A stretch of 64,000 bases of DNA, from contig NZ_SPNJ01000004.1 in the NCBI RefSeq assembly GCF_004563925.1, forward strand, positions 62,001-126,000. Reading direction: 5' to 3'. Below the pieces are notes generated by a model, which saw nothing but the letters and a program-made list of their open reading frames with translations, did no database searches and was not told the origin of the DNA. Source of the DNA: Herbaspirillum sp. 3R11 (GTDB taxonomy: Bacteria; Pseudomonadota; Gammaproteobacteria; Burkholderiales; Burkholderiaceae_D). Position numbers and translations under genes: made by a program. Position 1 is the stretch's first letter; each line of letters opens with the position of its first letter. Positions 35,275 to 42,818 of the stretch are shown here, one piece after another.

Positions 35275-36421
35275 CCAACAAACCCGCAAACAATTTGTCA
35301 CGGCGGTGGAACGCTTCGTCGCCGAACGCCTGCTGCCGAACGAGGCGCTGGTGGAAGAACAACGGCGCGTACCCGACGACATCCTCGGCGAGATGGCCGC
35401 GCTCGGTCTATTCGGCCTCAGCATTCCGGAACGGTGGGGCGGACTCGGGCTCGGCATGGAAGATGAAGTCGCGGTGCTGATTGCACTGTGCCGAGCCAAC
35501 CTGTCGTTCCGCTCCGCCATTGGCATCAACAACGGCGTCGGCTCGCACGGCCTACTGACGTACGGCAGCGACGCCCAGCGCGAGCGCTACCTGGCGCGCA
35601 TGGCGGCGGGAGAAATGATCGCGGCGTTCTGCCTGACCGAGCCGGACTGCGGCTCCGATGCGGCAGCGCTGCGCACCAGCGCGCGCCTGGATGGCGACGA
35701 GTGGGTGCTCAACGGCGTCAAGCGCTACATCACCAATGCCCCCTCGGCCGACGTCTTCACCGTGATCGCGCGCACCGATGCCGACCGCCGCGACTATCGC
35801 GGCCTGTCCGCCTTCATCGTGGAACGCAGCGCACCCGGCCTGAGCATCGGCAACACCGACCGAAAGATGGGATTGCACGGTTCGCACACGGCTGACGTGA
35901 TCTTCAGCGATTGCCGCATTCCCGCCGACGCCATCATCGGCGAGCCGGGACTCGGCTTTGCGCTGGCGATGTCCTCGCTCAATCGCGGCCGCCTCGGCAT
36001 CGCCGCCGCCGCCATCGGCGCCGGCCGTCGTCTGATCGAAGAAGCGCTGGACTACGCCACCGAACGCCGCGCCTTCGGCGAACCGATCGCGCAACATCAA
36101 CTGGTGCAGGCGATGCTGGCCGATTCGGAAACCGAACTGCTGGCCGCGCAATGCATGGTCGAACATACGGCGCGCCGTTTCGACCAGGACCTGCCGGTGA
36201 TCAAGGAAGCCTCGTGCTGCAAGTTGTTCGCCACCGAAACGGTAGGCAAGGTCGCCGACCGCGTGCTGCAGATTTTCGGCGGCGCCGGCTTCATGGGCGA
36301 TTACCCGATCGAACGTATTTACCGCGACGTGCGCGTGATGCGCATCTACGAAGGCACCTCGCAGATCCAGCAGCTGCTGATTGCGAAGCAGATGCTGAAA
36401 GAGCATGCGAAGAAACGCTAA
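35264..36421 (+). CDS. Acyl-CoA dehydrogenase (cluster copy 1)
   Basis: A 385-residue flavoenzyme with the usual three-domain order. CLTEPDCGSDAAALRTSA near residues 125-142 contacts FAD. The catalytic glutamate is in IYEGTSQIQQLLIAKQML near 363-380, and GGAGFMGDYPIERIYRD is typical of medium/short-chain members. It introduces the 2,3-double bond into an acyl-CoA and passes electrons to ETF. AAGGA precedes the ATG within the end of the MaoC gene, so the two are coupled. The product is the natural substrate of the MaoC hydratase. Confidence 0.94.
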   Translation: MALDQQTRKQFVTAVERFVAERLLPNEALVEEQRRVPDDILGEMAALGLFGLSIPERWGGLGLGMEDEVAVLIALCRANLSFRSAIGINNGVGSHGLLTYGSDAQRERYLARMAAGEMIAAFCLTEPDCGSDAAALRTSARLDGDEWVLNGVKRYITNAPSADVFTVIARTDADRRDYRGLSAFIVERSAPGLSIGNTDRKMGLHGSHTADVIFSDCRIPADAIIGEPGLGFALAMSSLNRGRLGIAAAAIGAGRRLIEEALDYATERRAFGEPIAQHQLVQAMLADSETELLAAQCMVEHTARRFDQDLPVIKEASCCKLFATETVGKVADRVLQIFGGAGFMGDYPIERIYRDVRVMRIYEGTSQIQQLLIAKQMLKEHAKKR

Positions 36422-37245
36422 GGACGACCGCCGCCGCAAATGACGATCTGCCCGCTGATGTAGTTCGACTCCGGAATGCAGAACAGATACACCGCGCCCG
36501 CCGCTTCCGCCGGCGTGCCGGCGCGGCCCATCGGGATCAGGGTTTCCAGGTTCTGCATCAGTTGCTGGTTGACGCCAACCTTGATCTCGTTGCCTGAAAT
36601 ATTGATGGTGGCGTCGTCGCCTGCCGTCGCTTCGGTCAGGCGCGTCTTGATCAGGCCGAAGGCGACGCTGTTGACGTTGACCTTGTAGCGTCCCCACTCC
36701 TTGGCCAGCGCCTTGGTGAGGCCGTTGATGGCCGACTTGGCGGCGGAATAATTGGCCTGGCCCGCGTTGCCCATGACGCCCGACACCGACGAAATGTTGA
36801 CCACCTTGCGGAATACTTCGAGGCCTTGCGCAGTTTCTTCCTTGGCGGCGCGGCGGAAATATTCCGACGCCGCGCGCAGGATGCGGAACGGCGCCGTCAC
36901 GTGCACCGCCATGATGGCGTCCCATTGTTCATCGGTCATTTTCTGGATCACGTTGTCCCAGGTGTAGCCGGCATTGTTGACGATGATGTCGAGCCGGCCG
37001 AAGCTATTCAATGCGGTGTCGATGAAACGCGTGGCGAATTCGGGGGCTGTGACGTCGCCGCAGCACACCGTGGCGCGACCGCCGGCAGCAATGATTTCCT
37101 GCACGACGCTCTCGGCCATTTTTTCATCGAGATCGTTGATGACCAGCGCTGCGCCATCGGCAGCCAGCTTCAACGCGATCTCGCGTCCGATGCCGCGGCC
37201 TGAACCGCTGACGATGGCGACTTTACCTTCGAGCTTCTTGTGCAT
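36418..37245 (-). CDS. SDR family 3-hydroxyacyl-CoA dehydrogenase-like protein
   Basis: A 275-residue SDR with SGSGRGIGREIALKLAADG at residues 13-31, NNAG near 92-95, catalytic YSAAK near 169-173 and the C-terminal ISGQIVICGGG. Two insertions near 135-150 and 210-230 make it longer than FabG, resembling SDRs in acyl-CoA catabolic clusters that oxidise 3-hydroxyacyl-CoA. AAGGAG precedes the ATG. It is downstream of the thiolase on the minus strand and overlaps the convergent acyl-CoA dehydrogenase by 4 bp. Confidence 0.9.
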   Translation of the reverse strand: MHKKLEGKVAIVSGSGRGIGREIALKLAADGAALVINDLDEKMAESVVQEIIAAGGRATVCCGDVTAPEFATRFIDTALNSFGRLDIIVNNAGYTWDNVIQKMTDEQWDAIMAVHVTAPFRILRAASEYFRRAAKEETAQGLEVFRKVVNISSVSGVMGNAGQANYSAAKSAINGLTKALAKEWGRYKVNVNSVAFGLIKTRLTEATAGDDATINISGNEIKVGVNQQLMQNLETLIPMGRAGTPAEAAGAVYLFCIPESNYISGQIVICGGGRP

Positions 37246-37308
37246 ATGGTCTCCTTGACGACACGATCTACGCCGCGCTTCATGGGTTGATGACGGACAA
37301 GCTTCAGT

Positions 37309-38496
37309 TCAGTTGGTTTTTTCGTAGATGGTGACGACGCAGGCGCCGCCCAGGCCGAGGTTGTGCTGCAGGCCCCAACGCGCGCCGTTGACCTGACGCC
37401 GCTCGGCCTGGCCGCGCAATTGCCAGGTCAGCTCCGCGCATTGTGCGAGGCCGGTGGCGCCGAGCGGATGGCCTTTCGACAGCAGGCCGCCGGACGGGTT
37501 GGTGACGATCTTGCCGCCGTAGGTGTTGTCGCCGTCGAGGATGAATTTCTCGGCGGTGCCGGGCGGTGTCAGTTGCAGCGCTTCGTAGCTGATCAGTTCA
37601 TTGGCGGTGAAGCAGTCGTGCAGCTCGACCACCTGGATGTCTTCGGGTCCGACGCCGGCTTCGGCGTATGCGCGCTCCGCTGCGATGGCTGCCATGCCGT
37701 AGCCGACCAGCTTGCGCATGTCGCCGCTGTCGAAAGAATCGGGCCGGTCAGTGGTCATCGCCTGCGCCGCGATGGCGACGCTGGTGTCGAGATTGAACCA
37801 GCGCGCGAAACGCTTGGAGCACAGCACCGCCGCCGCCGCGCCGCAGGTCGGCGGACAGCATTGCAGGCGCGTCAGCAGGCCGAACACGGTCGGCGACGCC
37901 ATGACTTCTTCCAGCGTGACGGGCGTGCGGAATACGGCGTAAGGATTGTTGGCCGCGTGTCGGCGCGCCTTCACCGAAATTTGTCCGAAGGTCTCCGGTG
38001 CGATGCCGTATTGATCGAGATAGTCCTGGCCCGCGCCGCCAAAAAATTGCGGCGCGCGCGGCAGCTCCGGGTCATAGCCGCGATTGCTTGCCATGGTGTC
38101 GAGGAAGCGCTGCAGCGGCGCCGGCCGGTCGGTGTAAATGGTGCGCAGCGGGCCCGGCATCATCTGCTCCACGCCGATCACCAGCGCGCAATCGATGGCG
38201 CCGCTGGCGATCGCCTGGCGCGCAAGAAACAACGCGGTGGAACCGGTCGCACAATTGTTGTTGACGTTGATGATGGGCAGACCCGAGAGGCCGACTTCGT
38301 AGAGCATCGCCTGGCCGACGGTGGAGTCGCCGTAGACATATCCTGCGTAGGCTTGTTCGATCGCCTCGTAACGGATGCCGGCATCGGCGAGCGCGGCGCG
38401 CGCAGCGGCGGCGCCCATTTCCACATACGACGCACTGGTACTTGGCTTCGCAAACGGCACCATGCCGACACCGGTGACATAGACTTTCTCGCTCAC
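37309..38496 (-). CDS. Thiolase (SCPx/acetyl-CoA acetyltransferase-like)
   Basis: A 395-residue thiolase-fold protein with the nucleophilic Cys82 in NNNCATGSTAL, the histidine of VVELHDCFTANELISYEAL near 290 and the KGHPLGATGLAQ motif near 343-354, as in the SCP2/SCPx thiolases. It cleaves a 3-ketoacyl-CoA, including branched ones. It starts with GTG at 38496, preceded by a perfect AGGAGG. It is the first gene of the minus-strand thiolase-SDR unit driven by the bidirectional promoter at 38602-38643. Confidence 0.92.
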   Translation of the reverse strand: MSEKVYVTGVGMVPFAKPSTSASYVEMGAAAARAALADAGIRYEAIEQAYAGYVYGDSTVGQAMLYEVGLSGLPIINVNNNCATGSTALFLARQAIASGAIDCALVIGVEQMMPGPLRTIYTDRPAPLQRFLDTMASNRGYDPELPRAPQFFGGAGQDYLDQYGIAPETFGQISVKARRHAANNPYAVFRTPVTLEEVMASPTVFGLLTRLQCCPPTCGAAAAVLCSKRFARWFNLDTSVAIAAQAMTTDRPDSFDSGDMRKLVGYGMAAIAAERAYAEAGVGPEDIQVVELHDCFTANELISYEALQLTPPGTAEKFILDGDNTYGGKIVTNPSGGLLSKGHPLGATGLAQCAELTWQLRGQAERRQVNGARWGLQHNLGLGGACVVTIYEKTN

Positions 38497-38601
38497 TGCC
38501 GCCTCCTGGCCCGATCGGGCATGTTGAGCTGCGTCAAAACAGAATTTTTGTTCGCGTGTACAGTATGCGAACGCGTGTTCGAAAATAATGCGGAATGATA
38601 T

Positions 38602-38643
38602 TTGACTCTATTCATACTACTTAGTATATTAAGATGAAGTCAA
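38602..38643. promoter_or_regulatory. Bidirectional promoter with operator CATACTACTTAGTATA (site 2)
   Basis: Plus strand: -35 TTGACT (38602-38607), 17-bp spacer, -10 TATATT (38625-38630). Minus strand: -35 TTGACT (38638-38643), 18-bp spacer, -10 TAGTAT (38614-38619). The operator at 38613-38628 is the reverse complement of site 1 with one difference in 16. It drives the thiolase-SDR unit one way and the acyl-CoA dehydrogenase-TetR-ligase-crotonase-binding protein unit the other way. Confidence 0.78.
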
Positions 38644-38702
38644 TATAAGAAAGCCGCTCTACAACAGACTGACCGCCGGGCCTTCGGCGCAATGGAGAGA
38701 CG

Positions 38703-39872
38703 ATGGCGATTATTTGGGATCCTTCCCTCGACCCTGACGCAAGCAAGTGGCGCGACATTGCGCGCCGCCTCGCCCACGATCAGCTGGCGCCGCGTGCCGC
38801 CGGCATCGACCGCGATCAGCGCTATCCCCACGAAAATGTCGAAGCCCTCCATGAGAGCGGCATCGCCTCGATGTTCATCCCCAAAGATTACGGCGGCGGC
38901 GGCGCTTCCCTGACTGCGTTCTGCGCCGTGATCGAAGAACTGGCGCAAGCATGCGCGTCCACCAGTGGTATTGTCGCAACCCTGCAGCTGGGTGCCATGC
39001 CCCTGCTGCGCGCCGGCACCAATGGACAAAAAGACACCTATATCCGCGCCATGGTAGCCGGACGCAAATCGATTTCGTTTGCGCTCAGCGAGCGTGAAGC
39101 CGGCTCCGATCCCTCCAACATGCAAACTCTCGCCACACCGGAGAACGATGGCTGGCGGCTGCGCGGCGAGAAGCGCTGGATCGGCGGCGGCGGCGAGTGC
39201 GCGTACTACGTGGTATTTGCGCAAACAGAACCGGGCGCAGGCCGGCGCGGCATCGCCGCCTTCATGGTGGCGGCCGACGCCGAGGGCGTGCGCGACGATG
39301 CGCGCGAAGACAAGATGGGCATGCGCGGCACCGTCAACAGCACCGTCGTGCTCGACACCTGGGTCGCGGCCGATTGCATGATTGCGGCGCCGGGCAAAGC
39401 ACTGCGCCTGGCGCTTGAAGCGCTCAACGTCGGACGCGTTGTTGTAGCAGCACAATCGAACGGTATTGCACGCGCCGCATATGATGCAGCAGCACGCCGG
39501 GCGGCGGTTCGCACCACCTTCGGCCAGCGTCTGCTCGACCATCAGGGCATAGGTTTCAAACTTGCAGATGTCGCAACTCGGTTATCCGCAGGTAGAATGC
39601 TTGCATACGAAACCGCCCGCAGTTTTGATACTGGTCAGGATGTCGCGCTTATCGGCGCTCAAGCGAAGTTATTCTGTAGCGAGGCTGCTCACGATGCAGT
39701 CGATATCGGTGTACAGGTATTTGGCGGAGAGGGTTTCGTGAAACCTTCGCTCGTGGAGCGTCTTTATCGTGATCAGCGCGCCACCGAAATTTATGAAGGT
39801 ACTTCGGAGATCCAGAGACTGGTGCTCGCACGGGCGATTCATGCCGAGTTCAATAATGAGGAGCAAGCATAA
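38703..39872 (+). CDS. Acyl-CoA dehydrogenase (cluster copy 2)
   Basis: A 389-residue flavoenzyme: FALSEREAGSDPSNMQTLA near residues 120-138 at the FAD site, catalytic glutamate in IYEGTSEIQRLVLARAI near 365-381, and VFGGEGFVKPSLVERLYRD before it. It is only distantly similar to copy 1, suggesting a second acyl substrate or chain position. GGAGA precedes the ATG. It is the first gene of a five-gene plus-strand unit and shares one base of its stop with the TetR start (TAATG). Confidence 0.93.
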   Translation: MAIIWDPSLDPDASKWRDIARRLAHDQLAPRAAGIDRDQRYPHENVEALHESGIASMFIPKDYGGGGASLTAFCAVIEELAQACASTSGIVATLQLGAMPLLRAGTNGQKDTYIRAMVAGRKSISFALSEREAGSDPSNMQTLATPENDGWRLRGEKRWIGGGGECAYYVVFAQTEPGAGRRGIAAFMVAADAEGVRDDAREDKMGMRGTVNSTVVLDTWVAADCMIAAPGKALRLALEALNVGRVVVAAQSNGIARAAYDAAARRAAVRTTFGQRLLDHQGIGFKLADVATRLSAGRMLAYETARSFDTGQDVALIGAQAKLFCSEAAHDAVDIGVQVFGGEGFVKPSLVERLYRDQRATEIYEGTSEIQRLVLARAIHAEFNNEEQA

Positions 39873-40534
39873 TGAAGGTCGACACAGCACGTCACACATC
39901 GACAAACAATGAATTCGCCGGAGATGATTCGGACCCGCGCAGCGAGATCCTCGACGCTGCCGCGCTGGCATTCATGACAAAAGGTTATGCCGCCACCAGC
40001 ATCGACGATGTCGCCGATATCCTCAGCGCCACCAAGGGCAAGATCTACCATCACTACCGCAAGAAAGCCGACCTGTTCTTCGACGTGCACAAGCGCGGCA
40101 TGGAAATGGACCTGGCCGCGGTGCAGGAAGCCGCGTCGAAATCCCACGCACGGGCCATCGACAAGCTGCGCGCAATGACACTGGCGCACATCACCGTGAT
40201 CATGGACCACCTGCCCTACCAGCGCGTCGCCGTGCAAGGCCTGGAGATGCATCTGGCCGGCGAGACCACCGCCGCCCAGCGCGAAGTGCTGTCGGAAATC
40301 CTGGTGCTGCGCGATCAGTACGAGAACCTGTTCCGCGACACCATCCGCCAGGTCATGGCCGAAGGCCACGCGCCCGACCAGGACCTGCAGATCGTCGTCA
40401 AGGCCTTCTTCGGCGCATTGAACTGGACCACCATCTGGTTCCGCCCGCGCGTCGACCAGACCGAAGACGAAAAGCTGGCGGTCGCCAACTCCATCTCCAC
40501 CTTTGCGATTCGCGGTCTCGGCGCGGAGCAATAA
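39872..40534 (+). CDS. TetR/AcrR family regulator of the acyl-CoA cluster
   Basis: A 220-residue regulator. The helix-turn-helix (about residues 24-68) reads ILDAAALAFMTKGYAATSID, then DVADILSATKGKIYHHYRKK, similar to KstR2/FadR-type TetR proteins that sense CoA esters. It is embedded in the catabolic operon and overlaps the acyl-CoA dehydrogenase by one base. Two near-identical operators precede the four transcription units of the cluster, including its own, so it probably represses all of them until an acyl-CoA intermediate binds. The protein-operator match is inference. Confidence 0.9.
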   Translation: MKVDTARHTSTNNEFAGDDSDPRSEILDAAALAFMTKGYAATSIDDVADILSATKGKIYHHYRKKADLFFDVHKRGMEMDLAAVQEAASKSHARAIDKLRAMTLAHITVIMDHLPYQRVAVQGLEMHLAGETTAAQREVLSEILVLRDQYENLFRDTIRQVMAEGHAPDQDLQIVVKAFFGALNWTTIWFRPRVDQTEDEKLAVANSISTFAIRGLGAEQ

Positions 40535-40536
40535 TC

Positions 40537-41874
40537 ATGCGCTCCGGTGCGCTGATCGCCGCCGCGCCCGTGCATCTCGATCCCGCCGAAAGCTGGGATC
40601 GCGCCACGCTGGAGGCATTCCAGCTGGCGCAACTGCGCGTGCAACTGGCGCGGCTTGCCAGGGACAGCGCGTACTATGCGCCGCTGTTCCGACAGCTGGA
40701 CTGGAACGTCGGCGAGCTGCGCTCGCTGGCCGACCTGAGCAAACTTCCGTTTACCACCAAGCCTGATTACATCAACACGATCGGCGCGCAGACGCCGTTC
40801 GGCAGATTCATGACCGTGCCGCAGGACGAGGTGCGGCGCATGCACTTTTCCTCCGGCACGACGTCGGCGCCCTCACCGCAGTTCTGGAGCGAGCACGACC
40901 TCGACCGCTGGGCCGGCCTGTACGCGCGTCACGCGCGTGCGCAGGGCATCGGTCCCGGCGACATCGTGCAATGCATGTTCAGCTACACCTGGTTCGTCGG
41001 CGGCCTCGGCGCCACGGCCGGTTACCAACGTGCCGGCGCCATGGTGATCCCGGCCGGCAGCCAGGATACCGAACGCCAGATCAATACTTTATTCACCTAC
41101 GGCAGCACGGTGCTGTGCGGCACACCGTCCTTCATCACCCATCTCGCCGAAGAAGTGCGCAAGCGTGGCCGCGACCCTGCCGCCTCGACCGTGCGCAGCA
41201 TCATGATGGGCGGCGAACCCGGCGCCAGCATCCCAGCCACGCGCCGGCGCATCGAGGCATTGTGGGGCGCACGCGCCTACGACGCTTACGGCTGCCTTGA
41301 ATTCCAACCCATCGCCGGCGACTGCACCGCGCAGGCCGGACCGCACCTGGCGGAAGATTTCGCCTACGCCGAAATCGTCGATGCCGAAACCGGCGCCGCC
41401 GTTGCCGACGGCACGCCCGGCGTGCTGGTGCTGACCCATCTCGACAAACAAGCCGGCCCGCTGGTGCGCTGGTGGACCGGCGACATCGTGGTGCGCGACT
41501 CCAGCCCGTGCAGCTGCGGTCGCACGCATGCACGCCTGGTCGGCGGTGTACGCGGCCGCGCCGACGACATGCTGGTGGTGCGGGGCGTCAACGTGTTCCC
41601 TTCTGCAGTCGAGGAACTGGTGCGCGCCACACCCGGCCTCGGCGACGAATACCAGCTCGTCATCAACGGCTCGGTGCATGACGCCGCCGGCTTCATGAAA
41701 TCGATTCACGTGCGCGTGGAGCAGACCGATACCGCCGCCGATACATCACGACTGGCGGCGCAACTGACACAGGAAATCAAACAGCGCCTGCAAGTCGGCG
41801 CGCACGTGGAAGTGCTGCCGCAAGGCACTCTCGAACGCAGTACGCACAAGGCAAAACGCGTCGTCAGGGAATAA
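40537..41874 (+). CDS. Phenylacetate-CoA ligase-type AMP-forming acyl-CoA ligase
   Basis: A 445-residue adenylate-forming enzyme of the PaaK group. The P-loop-like MHFSSGTTSAPSPQFWS is near residues 104-120, the A5-type YDAYGCLEFQPIAGDC near 248-263 and RWWTGDIVVRD near 311-321. RADDMLVVRGVNVFPSAVEE near 342-361 is the hinge to the C-terminal lid. It would activate the imported carboxylic acid to its CoA ester with ATP. It follows the TetR gene by 2 bp. PaaK relatives act on aromatic and also alicyclic or aliphatic acids; the substrate cannot be read out. Confidence 0.9.
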   Translation: MRSGALIAAAPVHLDPAESWDRATLEAFQLAQLRVQLARLARDSAYYAPLFRQLDWNVGELRSLADLSKLPFTTKPDYINTIGAQTPFGRFMTVPQDEVRRMHFSSGTTSAPSPQFWSEHDLDRWAGLYARHARAQGIGPGDIVQCMFSYTWFVGGLGATAGYQRAGAMVIPAGSQDTERQINTLFTYGSTVLCGTPSFITHLAEEVRKRGRDPAASTVRSIMMGGEPGASIPATRRRIEALWGARAYDAYGCLEFQPIAGDCTAQAGPHLAEDFAYAEIVDAETGAAVADGTPGVLVLTHLDKQAGPLVRWWTGDIVVRDSSPCSCGRTHARLVGGVRGRADDMLVVRGVNVFPSAVEELVRATPGLGDEYQLVINGSVHDAAGFMKSIHVRVEQTDTAADTSRLAAQLTQEIKQRLQVGAHVEVLPQGTLERSTHKAKRVVRE

Positions 41875-41964
41875 AAAAACAAAGAGATCCACTGACACGG
41901 TAACAAAACAGCAGCAAAAAAACACCATCGGCGCAGGCCATCCTGACGCCAGGGAGGAGCGGAC

Positions 41965-42738
41965 ATGCAAAGCATCGTCACCGTGGAACGCAGCGACGCC
42001 GTCGCCTGCGTCACCATGAACCAGCCCGAGCGCCGCAACGCGCTGGCGCCGGAAATGCGCGAGGCCCTCACCGAAACCCTGGAGCGCCTGGCCGGCGATG
42101 TCGATTGCCGCGCCATCATCCTGGCCGGCAGCGACCGCAGCTTCTGCGCAGGCGGCGATCTGTCCACCCTGCCCGCCGGCGACACGCTCGCCAGTCGCAA
42201 GCGCATGACGCTGGCGCACCGCCTGCTGCGCACCATCACCGACATGCCCAAACCGCTGATCGCCGCCGTCGACGGTACTGCCTTTGGCGCCGGCATGGGC
42301 CTGGCGCTGGCCTGCGACTACGTAATGTGCAGCGAACGCGCACGCTTCTGCACCGCCTACTCCAACGTCGGATTGATGGCCGACATGGGCCTGCTGTGGT
42401 CGCTGCCGCAACGCGTCAGCGCCGGGCAAGTGCGCCGGCTGCTGTACACCAGCGTCGTAGTCGACGGCGAAGAAGCGCTGCGCCTCGGCCTCGCCGACCA
42501 GTTGGTGCGCAGCGACGAATTGCAGCAGGCCGCACTCGACCTCGCTACGCAGTTCGCCGCCGCCCCGCCGCTCGCGGTCGGTCTCACCAAGGCCGCGCTG
42601 GCGCGCCTGCCGGGCTCGCTCGACACGGTCATGGGGCTGGAACTGGACGGCCAGTTGCAATTGTTTTCGAGTGCAGATTTCACGGAAGGGCGGCATGCCT
42701 TCCTGGAGAAAAGACGGCCGCATTTTCAGGGTCGCTGA
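41965..42738 (+). CDS. Enoyl-CoA hydratase/isomerase (crotonase) family protein
   Basis: A crotonase-fold protein of 257 residues. The oxyanion-hole segments are FCAGGDLSTL near residues 55-64 and GTAFGAGMGLALACDYVM near 99-116. At the position of the first catalytic glutamate of hydratases the sequence reads AYSNVGLMADMGLLWSLP, with no glutamate and an aspartate instead. That resembles PaaG-type double-bond isomerases more than true hydratases. A role in moving a double bond or opening a ring is therefore more likely than simple hydration, which MaoC can do. GGGAGGAG precedes the ATG. Confidence 0.88.
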   Translation: MQSIVTVERSDAVACVTMNQPERRNALAPEMREALTETLERLAGDVDCRAIILAGSDRSFCAGGDLSTLPAGDTLASRKRMTLAHRLLRTITDMPKPLIAAVDGTAFGAGMGLALACDYVMCSERARFCTAYSNVGLMADMGLLWSLPQRVSAGQVRRLLYTSVVVDGEEALRLGLADQLVRSDELQQAALDLATQFAAAPPLAVGLTKAALARLPGSLDTVMGLELDGQLQLFSSADFTEGRHAFLEKRRPHFQGR

Positions 42739-42759
42739 AGTGAAATGATCAAATTGACA

Positions 42760-42785
42760 CGTACCTGCGAGTATCTGCAGGTACG
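42760..42785. repeat. Inverted repeat CGTACCTGC-N8-GCAGGTACG before the binding protein gene
   Basis: Perfect 9-bp arms at 42760-42768 and 42777-42785, 34 bp before the binding-protein ATG. It could be a leader hairpin that adjusts expression of this last gene (binding proteins are often made in excess) or a regulator site. Confidence 0.6.
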
Positions 42786-42818
42786 GATAGGATGCTGGAC
42801 TTCACCTACGAGGAAATC

